64,000 nucleotides of DNA from Proteles cristata cristata (taxonomy: Eukaryota > Chordata > Mammalia > Carnivora > Hyaenidae), in NCBI GenBank assembly GCA_017311185.1, contig JAESUZ010003897.1, forward strand, positions 496,001 through 560,000. Reading direction: 5' to 3'. The notes below the pieces were generated by a model that was not told the DNA's origin, did not search any database, and saw nothing but the letters and a program-made list of their open reading frames with translations. A program made the translations under genes and the position numbers. Positions 22,682 to 33,963 of the stretch are shown piece after piece. Position 1 is the stretch's first letter; every line of letters begins with the position of its first letter.

Positions 22682-23213
22682 GAATTAAGTGATGCATGAG
22701 TTTTGCAGACGTATTTCTCAATCAGAGATGGAATCTATTAAAAAGATGGGGGAAAATAGTCTTTTCAACAAAAGGTCCTGGGACAACTGGGTGTCTGCAT
22801 GCGAATGAGTGAACTTGGACCCTCAACTCATAATATATAAAAACTAATTGAAAATAGATCATAGCCCTAAGAACTAAAGGAATAAAACGCATAGAAGAAA
22901 AAATGGAGGTAAATCTTTATGACCTCAGATTAGGCAATAGTTTCTTAGATATGACACCAAAACACAAGTGACAAAAGTAAAAATACATAAACTGGACTTT
23001 ATCAAATTAAAAACTTTGAAGCGTTTCACTTCAAAGGAAAAAGAAGTAAGTGTTACTTCAAAGGACATTATCAACAACATGAAAGGATAACCCTCTGAAA
23101 AGAAGAAAATATTTACAAATCATATAGCTGATAAGGGAGTTATATGTGAAATATACAAAAATGCTTACAAATCAACAATAAAAAGACAATTCGATTAAAA
23201 AATGTGTAAAAGA

Positions 23214-23417
23214 GGAGTGCCTGCCTGGGTAGCTCAGTTGGTTAAGCTAACTCTTAATTTCAGCTCAGGTCATGATCTAGCGGTTCATGAGTTCAAGCCC
23301 CATATCAGGTTGTTTGATGACAGTGTGGAGCCTGTTTGGGACTCTCTCTTTCTCTCTCTCTGCCCCTCCCATGCTCTCTCTCTCTCACTCTCAAAATAAA
23401 GAAATAAAATGAACTTT
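23214..23417 (+). mobile_element. CAN-SINE inside L1
   Basis: Flanks AAAAATGTGTAAAAG / AAAAATGGGTGAAAG. The head has a duplicated TGCC (GTGCCTGCCTGGG). Confidence 0.93.
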
Positions 23418-23868
23418 AAAAAATGGGTGAAAGATATGAAGAGACATTTCTCCAAGGGAGACATGCAAATTGCCCATAAGTACATGCAAAGGTGCCCCAC
23501 ATAATTAGCTATTAGGGAAATGCAAGTCAAAATCACATTGAGATACCTCTTCATATCCAATAAGGTGGCCAAAAAACAAAACACAATACAAGTTGGTAGA
23601 ATGATGGTACAAGAATGTAGAAAGTATGTGCAATACATAGAACTCTCATACATTGCTGGTAGGATTGTAAAATGGTATAGTCACGTTGGAAGACATTTTG
23701 ATAGTTATTCAAAATGCTGAGTCTAAAATTAGCCTAAAATTGCCCCAGCAATTTAATTGCTAAGCTAGAATAGGCAAATCCACAGAAACAGAAAGTATAT
23801 TAGTGGTTTCCTGGGGCAGGAAGAAGGAGGTGCATGGAAAGTGATTCTTAATGCATATCTGGTTTCTT

Positions 23869-24101
23869 TTTTTTTTTTTGAAAAATTTTTTAATGTTTTA
23901 TTTATTTCTAGGAGAGAGAGAGAGAGAGACAGCATGAGCAGGGGAGGGTCAGAGAGAGAGGGAGTCACAGACTGAAACAGGCTCCAGGCTCTGAGCTGGC
24001 AGTCAGCACAGAGCCGGACGCGGGGCTCAAACCCACGAACCGTGAGATCATGACCTAAGCGAAAGTCGGATGCTTAACCGACTAAGCCACCATGGCGCTC
24101 C
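23869..24101 (-). mobile_element. CAN-SINE, young type, inside L1 3' UTR
   Basis: Flanks GCATATCTGGTTTC / ACATATGTGGTTTC. Head complement altered to CACCATGGCGCTCC. Confidence 0.93.
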
Positions 24102-24250
24102 ACATATGTGGTTTCCTGTTTGGAATGATTAAATGTTCTGAAGGTAGATAGTCGTAGTGATTGTACAAATCTATGAATATATTAAAAACTATAAATTTTG
24201 CACTTTATGCATTAATGTTTTATATACTTTCATAAAACTTGGTCATTATA

Positions 24251-24475
24251 GGGGCACCTGGGTGGCTCAGTCAGTTAAGCATCCGACTTTAGCTCAAGTC
24301 ACGATCTCATGGTTTGTGGTTCGAGCCCCGTGTCAGGTTCTGTGCTGACAGCTAGTTTAGAGCCTGGAGCCTGTTTCAGACTCTGTATCTGCCTCTCTCT
24401 CTGACCCTCCCCTGCTCATGCTGTCTCTCTCTCTCTCTCTCCCTCAGAAATAAATAAAACATAAAAATTAAAAAA
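24251..24475 (+). mobile_element. CAN-SINE
   Basis: Flanks AAACTTGGTCATTATA / AAATTTGGTCGTTATA. Confidence 0.95.
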
Positions 24476-24853
24476 AAATTTGGTCGTTATATATCAAACT
24501 TCCTTCAAGTGGGGCACCTTTGTGTGAATGGCACTATGAATGCCTAAGAAATATCTATTTTGTATGGCAAAAAGGGCATTTGGACAGTGTTGTGATGGTA
24601 AACAACTGACTGGAGGGAGCGGGAGTAGCCCTTGATTTGTAGCATTTGCCAATGTCCATAGTGTAAATATTCCTACTGTGTCAACTTCAAGATACTAGTG
24701 TGACATCACTGAACTCGAAGCTGGGAAGAGATAGGCACAATTGATTCTCATTGGAAAGGAGCAAGTATGAAGTGGCTCTGGCAATCACTAACTATTGATA
24801 ATGTAAGTTTCATAGGTACAGGGAAAGAATAGTAGATATAGAATCAGAAATAC

Positions 24854-25046
24854 AGGGCATCTGGGTGACTCAGTCAGTTAAGCATCTGACTTTGGCTCAG
24901 GTCACGATCTCATGGTTCTTGGGCTCTGTGTTGACAGTGTGGAGACTGCTTGGGATTCTTTCTCTCTCCCCCTCTCTCTCTGCCCCTTCCCTGCTTGCAT
25001 ATTCTATCTCTCTCAAAATAAATAATAAACTTTATATATAAAAAAA
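24854..25046 (+). mobile_element. CAN-SINE with shortened middle
   Basis: Flanks GAATCAGAAATAC / GAATCGGAAATAC. The GAGCCCCGCGTC part of the B-box side is missing. Confidence 0.93.
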
Positions 25047-25369
25047 GAATCGGAAATACACTGTTGCAACATGGAAGACTGTTGGGAACTTCTCAAACGT
25101 CTGATTTAGACACCTATCTTTAGACACAATGTAATATATTGAACTCTTGCTTATTAGGATGATGAACAATGAACTCTTCACAGAAGAGTGGAAAGCAAAG
25201 TTAAATAAATTTTAAAAGACCACACATTGCTATGAAAAACACCTAACAAATAAACATGTTTTTGAGGAAATATAAGTTATGGATCAATTTTTACAAAAGG
25301 AAAGGGAAAAATATAGTAAACAATAACAATGACTTAGTTTCAAAAATTATCAATACGTGGTTAATCTGT

Positions 25370-26340
25370 ACTGATAATGGTTCGTCTTTTTTCATCTATA
25401 CTACCATCCATTTTCCTCCTCCTGATTATTTTGCAAATTCCAGATATCATACTTCATCTATAATATTTTATTATGTGTCTCTAAAAGAGCTCTATTTTTT
25501 TAAGATTTTATTTTTAAGTAATCTCTACACCCAACATGGGCCTCAAATTTACAACCCCGAGATCAAGAGTCACATGCTCCACTGACTGAGCCAGCCAGGC
25601 ACCCCAAAGATCTCTATATTTAACATAGCTACAGTAGCCTTACCGTATAGAAAATATTAATAGAAATTTCTTAACATCATAAAAAGTCCAGTTAGTGTTC
25701 AAGATTTCCTGATTGTCTTATATTTTTTGACAGTTTTTTCAAGTAAAGATTAAAATGAAGTATATAAACTGTGATTTGTTCCACGGATTTTTACGTGGAT
25801 TTTTTTACAAAGGCTTTTTGTGCTCAAAGAATTTTGAAAAAAAAATTTTGTACTAAAAATCTCAAATCAATATGCAAGAGAATATTAGCTTCGATGATAT
25901 AACACATTGCCACATCCACTACCCCTACTACCAGAAGTTTTTCAGTCAAATCCTAAGCCTCTTATCATTTCATCTATAAATCATCGCATGTATTTTTAAA
26001 ATATAAAAATATCTTAAAGTTTAACAAAAACCACAAACAATTGTCATGTCATAAAAAATATCAATATTTCTTTGATATTATTAAATATCCAGTTAGTGTT
26101 CATATTTTTCCAACTTTCTCCAAATTTTTTAGCAGTTGGTTCATCCAAGTCAAGATCCAAATAAGGTTTACATATTAAATTAGCTTGTTGTCTCTTATAG
26201 GTCTTTTCCATCTTTTTTTTTTTTTTAAGAGCATGATAGTTTGTCCTGTAGAGTTTAGTATATTTTAGATTTTGCTGTTTATATCCTTGTGATATTATTA
26301 TATTTGATCTGATTTAGGTTAGTTTACCCCTCCCCCCAAA
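25370..26340. mobile_element. Old L1M-type 3' region fragments
   Basis: The order GCAAATTCCAGATATCATAC, TATTATGTGTCTCTAAAAGA, CCAGTTAGTGTTCATATTTT, GTTCATCCAAGTCAAGATCC matches the layout of old L1M 3' ends. A related copy is at 56,960-57,390. CCAGTTAGTGTTCA appears twice (25,688 and 26,090), so part may be duplicated. A head-only SINE is inserted at 25,494-25,605. Confidence 0.55.
25494..25605 (-). mobile_element. Head-only CAN-SINE
   Basis: Flanks AAAGAGCTCTATTTTT / AAAGATCTCTATATTT. Contains AAGTAATCTCTACACCCAAC. Confidence 0.93.
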
Positions 26341-26469
26341 TACTTGAGATAATGACATCTGTTCCTATTACTTCTCAACAAGAGGCACGAATGTCTGGCT
26401 ATTTCTCTTTTTCCGATATTAAGATTAATCAGTGGGTTCAGGTTAATTAATTAGATGGTCAGTTTAAGT

Positions 26470-26692
26470 TTTCTTTTTTTAAATCTGTATTTATTTCAGA
26501 GAGAGAGAGAAAGAGAGAGAAAGCATGTGCATGAGCAGGGGAAGGGCAGAGAGAGGGAGACAGAGAATCCCAAGCTGGCTTTGCACTGTCAGCACAGAGC
26601 CTGATGCAGGGCTTGAACTCATGACCTGTGAGATCATGACGAGTTGAAATCAAGGGTCAGAAGATTAACCAACTGAGCCACCCAGGTGTGCT
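26470..26692 (-). mobile_element. CAN-SINE
   Basis: Flanks GTCAGTTTAAG / GTCAGCTTAAG. Confidence 0.93.
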
Positions 26693-27121
26693 AGTCAGCT
26701 TAAGCCTTCTATCAGCTTTTTAGGAAGGGTGTTAACAACCATTGATAATCACTCTCTACAACCATTATTTCACTGAAGGTTGCGAAAGGGTAATATTCTA
26801 AAACAATCATTTCTTTTTTATTTTTTAGCTGAAATTATCCTACAGAGAAATTCTTTCTCTTACCAGTGATTTATTCCAAGGTATAGTTAATTTGGTAAGG
26901 ACAGGATAAATGTTTGATTCTTTCCAGTTACTTAATATTTTCATGATGGGCTAATTCCCTGGCATCTTTCAAAGGCAACCAAAGAAATTAAAACCTTTTT
27001 TAAAAATTATTATTAGGAGCACATGAACTTTAATACATTTGACATGTTGTAATTCAAATTATTTAGCTTTTTGATCTCAAATTGATAAATCTGTGGGTCA
27101 TTGGTCAAGTTGGATCCTAAG

Positions 27122-27242
27122 CCTTCCTTTCTTCCTTCCTTTTTTCTTCCTTCCTTCCTTCCTTCCTTCCTTCCTTCCTTCCTTCCTTCCTTCCTTCTTT
27201 CCTTCCTTCCTTCCCCTTTCTTTTCTTTCTTTCTTTCTTCCT

Positions 27243-27334
<92 letters not shown>
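27122..27334. repeat. (CCTT)n/(CTTT)n/(CT)n polypyrimidine tract
   Basis: 213 bases of almost pure pyrimidine: CCTT units, then CTTT units, then a CT run. It sits in the tail/body end of the minus SINE that follows. All long Lys/Glu/Arg or Leu/Ser/Phe frames here are repeat translations. Confidence 0.98.
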
Positions 27335-27335
<1 letters not shown>

Positions 27336-27506
27336 GAGAGCAAGTGAACAGGGGAGAGGGGAAGAGGGAGAGATGGAGAGAAACTGAGGCAGGCTCCACA
27401 CTTAGCACAGAGCTTGACATAGGGCTTGATCCTATGTCCCTAGGATCATGACCTGAGCCAAAATCAAGAGTTAGACACTCAACTGATTGAACCACCCTGG
27501 TGCCCC
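27335..27506 (-). mobile_element. CAN-SINE with expanded tail
   Basis: GAGAGCAAGTGAACAGGGG body to head complement GAACCACCCTGGTGCCCC. Confidence 0.92.
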
Positions 27507-27934
27507 ACTCATAAGTTCTTTTGATATGATTTTTGATAGTTTTGGTGTAGTAAGATGTTCATGCTCATCTTGCACATTTTCTGCTCCAAATTTGCAAGGA
27601 GCCCTGGTTTCTGTTAGTGGGAAATGGTTTTCAGAGACCATAATCTAGGTGTTTGGGGTGCTCATTGCCACTGAATTGGTTATTGCTTCTAAGCCTTTTC
27701 AGTGATCCACAGATTTTTAAATGTGCAATGGAGAGAAAATCTGAGCAATAAGATTTATTCTGAGTGGAATGAGTGGAAATTAGAGATATGTCATCTTTCT
27801 ACCATATAGCTTCATTTGGCTCTTTAAAAATGAATGAAATCTTTAAAAAATCATAATTAACATTAATGCTTTAGATTTCTTTGGACTTTAAAAATGAATT
27901 TGAAATTATGAAATTACTTAGCTGACCCTTAATG

Positions 27935-28129
27935 TTTTTTAAATGCTTATTTATTTTTGAGAGAGAACAAGCAAGTGGGGGAGGGGCAGAGAGAGAGGGA
28001 GACAGAAGATCTGAAACAGGGTCTGTGCTAATAGCAGGGAGCCCAATGTGGGGCTCGAATTCACAAGCCATGAGATCATGACCTGGGCTGAAGTCAGATG
28101 CTTAACTGACTGAGCCACCTAGGAAACCC
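27935..28129 (-). mobile_element. CAN-SINE
   Basis: Flanks TGACCCTTAATG / TGACCTTTAATA. Confidence 0.92.
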
Positions 28130-28469
28130 TGACCTTTAATATATTAAGCCACTTCCAATAAACTTTGTGGATAGCAATTTTTCTATTAAAACATTTTTAA
28201 GTTATTATGGAAACAAGCTGTTCTACTGTTAAGTCTCAGTCCACTTCCTAGTCTCAGGCTAGTTAACTATGCTCTCCTTTGCCCATTTTTTTTTTTTTTT
28301 ACATTCCCCAGTGATTCATTTGGCTGTAATTTTCTCTGTAAAGGCCTTCCTCCAAGCACTGAATGGAAAGAAGAATGAGAGAGTTTTTTGGAAATATTTT
28401 ATATCTTGCTCTGGGTAGCAGTTATGTGAGTGTTTACATATGTAAAAATTCAAATTGTATACTTAGGAT

Positions 28470-28693
28470 TTTTTTAACATTTATTTATTTTTGAGAGAGA
28501 GAGAGAGACAGAGACAGAGCACAAATGGGGGAAAGGCAGAAAGAGAAGGAGACACAGAATCCGAAGCAGGCTCCAGGCTCGGAGCAAGCTGTCAGCATAG
28601 AGCTTGGTGACGTGAGGCTCAAATCCATGAACCAGGAGAGCATGACCTGAGCAAAACTCAGATGCTCAACTGACTGAGCCATCCAGGTGCCCC
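28470..28693 (-). mobile_element. CAN-SINE
   Basis: Flanks TACTTAGGATTTTT / TACTTAGAATTTTT. Confidence 0.94.
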
Positions 28694-29229
28694 TACTTAG
28701 AATTTTTAATATGGACTCCCAGTTATCCTGCACCAGCACTCCACACAGTGATTTGCTTTTAGAAGGTACTCAGTTTATTTGAACTGAACCATGATGCAGT
28801 TCAAGTCTCAGCAGAAGGACTTGACCTTCTATAAGTGCTTGATAGGGATTTGTTATTATTGATAGTGATGACTACTTGTATATTCAGAACCTTCTTCTGG
28901 TCCAAATAAACATTTTGCCTAGAAGTTAGGTACATAATAATTAACTAAAATTAGTTATTCCAAATGAGTAGTTACTCATTTTGTTCTTGAAGTTTTTTGT
29001 TTTTTAGGGATCTTCAATAAATAATTTAATAGAGAGGTAAATACGTAACCACTTTTGCCAACTACAGTCATGTCATAATGACAATTAAATTTTATATTAA
29101 GCATTATTCAATATCATAGAACAAGGACATTTTTCCTGAGATTTTTACCTCAAAATGGAAGATTTGGTAAGGAAATGGAACATATCTTCTCTTTCAATGG
29201 GTCAGGTTCCCAACTTTGGTGTTATCATC
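28694..29229. other. Unassigned non-coding sequence
   Basis: No element or gene recognised. Confidence 0.5.
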
Positions 29230-29247
29230 AATATATTGGTTGCAGAT

Positions 29248-29459
29248 AGGGGTGCCTAGGTAGCTCAGTCAGGCCTCCAACTTCAGCTCAAGTCATGATC
29301 TCAGTTCATGGGTTCGAGCCCCACATCAGGCTCTGTGTTGACTGCCAGCTCAGAGCCTGGGGCCTGTTTCAGATTCTGTATCTCCCCCTCTCTCTGACCC
29401 TCCCCTGATCATGCTGTCTCTCTCTCTCTCAGAAATAAATAAAAAATATTATTAAAAAA
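29248..29459 (+). mobile_element. CAN-SINE, head shortened
   Basis: Exact 18-bp duplication ATATATTGGTTGCAGATA on both sides. TTAAGCGT of the A-box side is missing (CAGTCAGGCCTCC). Confidence 0.95.
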
Positions 29460-29518
29460 ATATATTGGTTGCAGATAACTATGCTGTAATGTTTCTCACT
29501 TTCTACCCATCCACTTGT

Positions 29519-29728
29519 CTTTTTTAAAGACTTTATTTATTTATTTTTGGGAGAGAGAAAGAGAGCATTGGGGAGGGACAGAAAGAGATGGAGAGAGAAA
29601 ATTCTAAGCAGGCTCCATACTGTCAGTAGAGAACCCGACTTGAGTCTCAGTCCCACAAACTGTGAGATCATGACCTGAGCTGAAATCAAGAATTGGACAC
29701 TTGACCAACTGAGTCACCCAGGCACTCT
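29519..29728 (-). mobile_element. CAN-SINE
   Basis: Head complement GAGTCACCCAGGCACTC. CCACTTGTCTTTTTT and ACCACTTCTTTAAG are the flanks. Confidence 0.92.
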
Positions 29729-29882
29729 ACCACTTCTTTAAGTGAGCTTACCCATACCTGCTGCTCCAAGAGTTTGCTCACACATAATATTGCTCTTCAG
29801 TTCCTAGCCAATTGGACCAGGAGTAGACTAAATTAGACTAATTGGTTCTTCTCTCTTCAGAATTTGGAATTGGAGTTCCTTC

Positions 29883-30106
29883 TTTTAAAAAAAATTTTTT
29901 TTAATGTTTTATTTATTTCTGAGAGAGAGAGACAGCATGAACAGGGGAGGGTCAGAGAGAGAGGGAGACACAGAATCCAAAACAGGCTTCAGGCTCTGAA
30001 CTAGCTGTCAGCACAGAGCCTGACGCAGGACTCAAACCCACAAACCATGAGATCATGACCTGAGCCGAAGTCAGATGCTTAACTGAGTGAGCCACCCAGG
30101 TGCCCC
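29883..30106 (-). mobile_element. CAN-SINE
   Basis: Flanks GGAATTGGAGTTCCTTC / GGAATTAGAGTTTCTTT. Confidence 0.95.
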
Positions 30107-30339
30107 TGGAATTAGAGTTTCTTTAGATTGCTTGAGCTGGAGATAATATATAACCTGTGTGGGTATCCATTGCATGTACATTTGTGCAGGTGTGATGGGG
30201 CAGTTATCTAGGGCCCTGCTATACCATGTTGCAAAACTTGACTCTTGGGAAACTTGCCATTCTTAACATAGAAATATAGATTGCCCCTCTACTCAGCTGA
30301 CACCCCTTTCTCTCAGCTTTACTGACTTTCTCACATCTT

Positions 30340-30467
30340 TTTTTAATTTGTAAAATTTTACTTATGTATTTATTTGTAAGTAAGCTCTACACCCTATGTG
30401 GGACTTAAACTCATGACCCTGAGATCAAGACATGCATGACCTACTGACTGAGCCAGCCAGACACCCC
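30340..30467 (-). mobile_element. Head-only CAN-SINE, first at a shared target
   Basis: Flanks TCTCACATCTTTTTT / TCTCATGTCTCTTTT. Confidence 0.92.
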
Positions 30468-30485
30468 TCTCATGTCTCTTTTTCT

Positions 30486-30675
30486 TTTTAAAAAATGTTT
30501 GTTTATTTATTTAATTTATAGAGAGAGTGCAAGTAGGAGAGGGGCAGAGAGAGAGAGGGAGACGGAGAGAATCCCAAGCAGACTCCATCCCAACGGGGGG
30601 CTTCAGCACACAACCATGAGATCACGACCTGACCAAGAGTCAGATGCTCAACCAACTGAATCACTCAGGTGCCCC
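30486..30675 (-). mobile_element. CAN-SINE, second at the shared target
   Basis: Exact duplication CTCATGTCTCTTTTTCT at 30,469 and 30,676. Confidence 0.95.
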
Positions 30676-30691
30676 TCATGTCTCTTTTTCT

Positions 30692-31085
30692 ATTCCCTAG
30701 CAGTATCAGGTGAATGGCTTAGCAAGTTTTAGACCAGAGGCAATCTCTGATTCTCAACTTACTGAAGCATGTAATGGTTCAGAGGGTTCAAGCACCCCTA
30801 CTTTATGATTCTTTTGGTAATTCCCTTCCTGGTCTTGAGGAAGGGGGAAATTCTTTATCCTCCCTCACAATGTAAGGAGAGAGAATACCTTCTCTTTAAA
30901 ATACTGTATTCTCTGCAAAAGACAACTTTCATAGTTTCTGCTTTCCTTTATATGAGGAAGGGGATAATGGTGGTGGTAGTGCTAATTTTCTCAACTGGTC
31001 CTTCTCACTAGACCAAATGGGGGAGGGATAGACTCCAAAAGCTGATGCTTCTTCAAACACAGAATGGGGTATGGAAGGATAGTCT
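30692..31085. other. Unassigned non-coding sequence
   Basis: Nothing recognised. Confidence 0.5.
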
Positions 31086-31191
31086 TTTTTTTTTTTTTTT
31101 TTTTTAAAGTAATCCCTACACCCAATGTGGGGCTTGAACTCATGACCTGGAGATCAAGAGTCACATGCTCCACTGACCTGCCAAGTGTCCC
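31086..31191 (-). mobile_element. Head-only CAN-SINE
   Basis: Flanks GGAAGGATAGTCTTTT / GGGAATGGTAGTCTTT. 22-base poly-T. Confidence 0.93.
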
Positions 31192-31412
31192 AGGGAATGG
31201 TAGTCTTTAGTACCATGTATTCTTCACTGTGGGCTCAAAAACAGGACCTTATTTCACCTAAAATGAAATAACCCCTGACACAATGAATTGAGTTGGACTC
31301 CTTCTAAATTGTTTCATACAATCAGAAGCATAAGTGCAACATTTGTGGTAGAGACTTGTAAACACGTGTATAAGACTAATTTTACAAATTATTCAGAATT
31401 GGTGGTTTTTTG

Positions 31413-31851
31413 GGGGCACCTGGGTGGCTCCGTTGGTTAAGCATCTGACTCTTGGGGCGCCTGGGTGGCTTAGTCGGTTAAGCGTCAGACTTTCGCTTGG
31501 GTCATGATCTCGCGGTTCGTTGGTTCGAGCCCCGCGTCGGGCTCTATGCTGACTGCCAGCTCAGAGCCTGGAGCCTGTTTCAGTCTGTGACTCCCTCTCT
31601 CTCTGACCCTCCCCTGCTCATGCTGTCTCTCTCTCTCTCTAGAAATAAAAAAAAAAAAACATTAAAAAAAAAAGCATCTGACTCATGATTTCAGCTCATG
31701 ATATCTCAGTTCATGGGTTCAATCCCCACATCAGGCTCCCTGCTGACAGTGAGGAGCCTGCTTGGGATTCTTTCTCTTCCTCTCTCTGCTCCTCCCTTGC
31801 TTGTTCTCTCACTCTCTTTCTCTCTCTCTCAAGAATAAATAAATTTAAAAA
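31413..31851 (+). mobile_element. CAN-SINE (outer), interrupted by a younger SINE
   Basis: GGGGCACCTGGGTGGCTCC at 31,414 resumes after the inner insert with GATTTCAGCTCATGATATC. Outer flanks are GAATTGGTGGTTTTTTG / GAATTAATTGGTTTTTTAA. Confidence 0.94.
31456..31671 (+). mobile_element. CAN-SINE (inner), young type
   Basis: Inserted in the tRNA head of the outer one, with AAGCATCTGACTCTT / AAGCATCTGACTCAT as duplication. Confidence 0.95.
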
Positions 31852-31870
31852 AGAATTAATTGGTTTTTTA

Positions 31871-32683
31871 ATAGTCTGGTTCATTGCATAGCATTTTCAT
31901 ATACATTGTGTCATTTAATTAAATGTCTGGGATGTTACTGACCCATAATCCTATACGATTGAAACTATGAACATTCCAGAGCATCCTTGATATCCCAGTT
32001 TACTTTCCAATGATCTTTTCTCCTCAAGGGCACACAGACTCCTTCCCAGAGCCACATGATTTCTAGTCATAGCTGATACTAGATTAAAGCCTAGTTCAGG
32101 AAAGGAACATCTTTTCACCTTGTTAGTCTCCCATTAGTTTAACATTTAGATTCTCTTTAACAATTTCATTTGGAACTCACTTTATGATTTTTGTACTATC
32201 TGTATATCTACCTTTATTTATCTTTGTTACATATAGGAAGACTGCATTTTAAAATTTAAAGTGCATAGAACAGTGGTGATTTTCACTAGTAAGGGAAAGT
32301 TAAATAGGGGGCCATGGAAGGGACCCCATGGAATTCCTGCACTTCTTGACCCTTCCCTGATTCTGTTTCCTCCTCTTTATAATTTTTGCAGCCTTTGCTA
32401 GTGTGCCATTTTGGAATATGGCTGAAGCTAAAAGTCTGTGGACTTAGTCAGACAAAGAGATAATAGTCAGGAATAGAAAGAGGCACTTAAAATCCTTCTG
32501 TAATGCTTGGAGTTCCTTCAAGATTTATAATTCTATGTATCACATTAGGAGAAAGAACATCCCAATAACAGAAGATGCTATCTTTTAACATTTAGAGAGG
32601 CTGAAATACTTCTGTGACTGATATACTTAACTCCAGTTATGTGGAGATAGGGGAATAAAAGCAGACATAGCTTAATAACATCA
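31871..32683. other. Unassigned non-coding sequence
   Basis: No element or gene recognised in about 0.8 kb. Confidence 0.5.
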
Positions 32684-32698
32684 AAACTCAATAATTTC

Positions 32699-32913
32699 AG
32701 GGCGCCTGGGTGGCTCAGTCAGTTAAGCATCTGACTTCGGCTCAGGTCATGATCTCATGGTTTGTGGGTTTGAGCCCCGCTTCAGGCTCTGTACTGACAG
32801 CCAGCTCAGAGCCTGGAGCCTGTTTCAGACTCTGTATCTCCCTCTCTCTCTGACCTTCCCCTGCTCACACTGTCTCTCTCTCTCTCAGAAATAAATAAAA
32901 CATTAAAAAAATA
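32699..32913 (+). mobile_element. CAN-SINE
   Basis: Flanks AACTCAATAATTTC / AACTCAATAATCTC. Confidence 0.95.
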
Positions 32914-32941
32914 AACTCAATAATCTCTAGTTTGCTTTTTA

Positions 32942-33114
32942 AAAAATTTTTTATTTTGAGAGAGAGAGAGGAGAGGGAGAGAGAGAATCCCAAGCAGGCT
33001 CTGATCTGTCAACTTGGAGCCTGACATGAAGCTTGATCTCACAAATCATGAGATCATGATCTGAGTTGAAATCAAGAGTCAGATGCTCAACTGAGTGAAC
33101 CACCCAGGTGCTCT
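32942..33114 (-). mobile_element. CAN-SINE, short body
   Basis: GAACCACCCAGGTGCTC head complement. The body is only about 35 GA-rich bases. Confidence 0.9.
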
Positions 33115-33177
33115 TCTAGTTTTATTTATGTGTGTGTGTTTAATGTGTTCCAGAGAATGAAATAAGTAATATCTTCT

Positions 33178-33294
33178 GTTTTTTTTTTTTTAGATTTTAT
33201 TTTTAAGTAATCTCAACACCCAATGTGTGACTTGAACCTACAACCCCAGGATCAAGAATTTCATGCTCTACCAACTAAGCCAGCCAGGTGCCCC
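33178..33294 (-). mobile_element. Head-only CAN-SINE
   Basis: Flanks AATAAGTAATATCTTCT / CTAAGTAATATCTCCTA. Confidence 0.93.
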
Positions 33295-33324
33295 TAAGTA
33301 ATATCTCCTAAAAGGAAGAAATGT

Positions 33325-33411
33325 GAGGGGATTCTCCTTCCCCTCCCCTCTCCGCCTCTTCCTCACTTGTGCATGCTCTCTTTCTCTCTCTCTCAAAATA
33401 AAAACTGAAAA
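33325..33411 (+). mobile_element. CAN-SINE, 5'-truncated (body and tail only)
   Basis: Flanks AAAAGGAAGAAATGTG / AAAAGGAAGAAATATG. It has no tRNA head and starts in the CT-rich body. Confidence 0.88.
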
Positions 33412-33771
33412 AAAAAGGAAGAAATATGAAAGGGCAAAGGGCAACCATACTGAAGCTATCACACTACTTCTCTACACTTATTAAACATTATCCACACTTA
33501 CTTAAGCATAATCTGCAAGATCAGAGGACACATAGTTTGCCTTTTATTTTCTTCATGCTAAATGTCTTTCTTCTTCAAATTACTACTCAAGAAATTTTGA
33601 TATTTTTCTTCATCAAGTCCTTCTTCGTATCTATTACATGAAAATTTGAAAAATCATTCTAGAAATTTTACGTTAATTTTATTACTTTCTAAAAAATTAA
33701 TAAATAGACTATTATCTATTAATTATTATATAGAAAAAATGAACATCCAAAATCTTGTTTGATTCCCTTTG
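33412..33771. other. Unassigned non-coding sequence
   Basis: AT-rich. 71-codon frame at 33,426 without motifs. Confidence 0.5.
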
Positions 33772-33963
33772 CTTTTTTTTTTTTTTTTTTTGAGAGAGGC
33801 AGTGACAGAGCATGTATGCACAGAAGCAGGGGAGGGGCAGAGGGAGAGAGAGGCTCTTAAGCAGGCTCCACGCCCAGCACAGAGCCCAATGAGGGTGCTC
33901 GATACCACCATCTGAGCTGAAAGCAAGTCAGATGCTTAACTGACTGAGCCACCCAGGCACTTC
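33772..33963 (-). mobile_element. CAN-SINE
   Basis: Head complement GAGCCACCCAGGCACTTC. The GTGCTCGATACC part is shortened. Confidence 0.92.

Larger units (their letters stand above)
22715..24235 (+). mobile_element. L1 ORF2 end and 3' UTR, plus, with two SINE insertions
   Basis: L1 landmarks run in order: AGTCTTTTCAACAAAAGGTC, CAAAACACAAGTGACAAAAG, GAGACATTTCTCCAAGGGA, CAAAATCACATTGAGATACC, GTGGTTTCCTGGGGCAGG, and the 3' UTR block GTTCTGAAGGTAGATAGT. SINEs at 23,214-23,417 and 23,869-24,101 interrupt it. Frames are broken throughout. Confidence 0.85.

Noticed and set aside
27013..27495. 160-codon and other frames rich in Lys-Glu or Leu-Ser-Phe
   Set aside because: They are translations of the CCTT/CTTT microsatellite and the SINE next to it.
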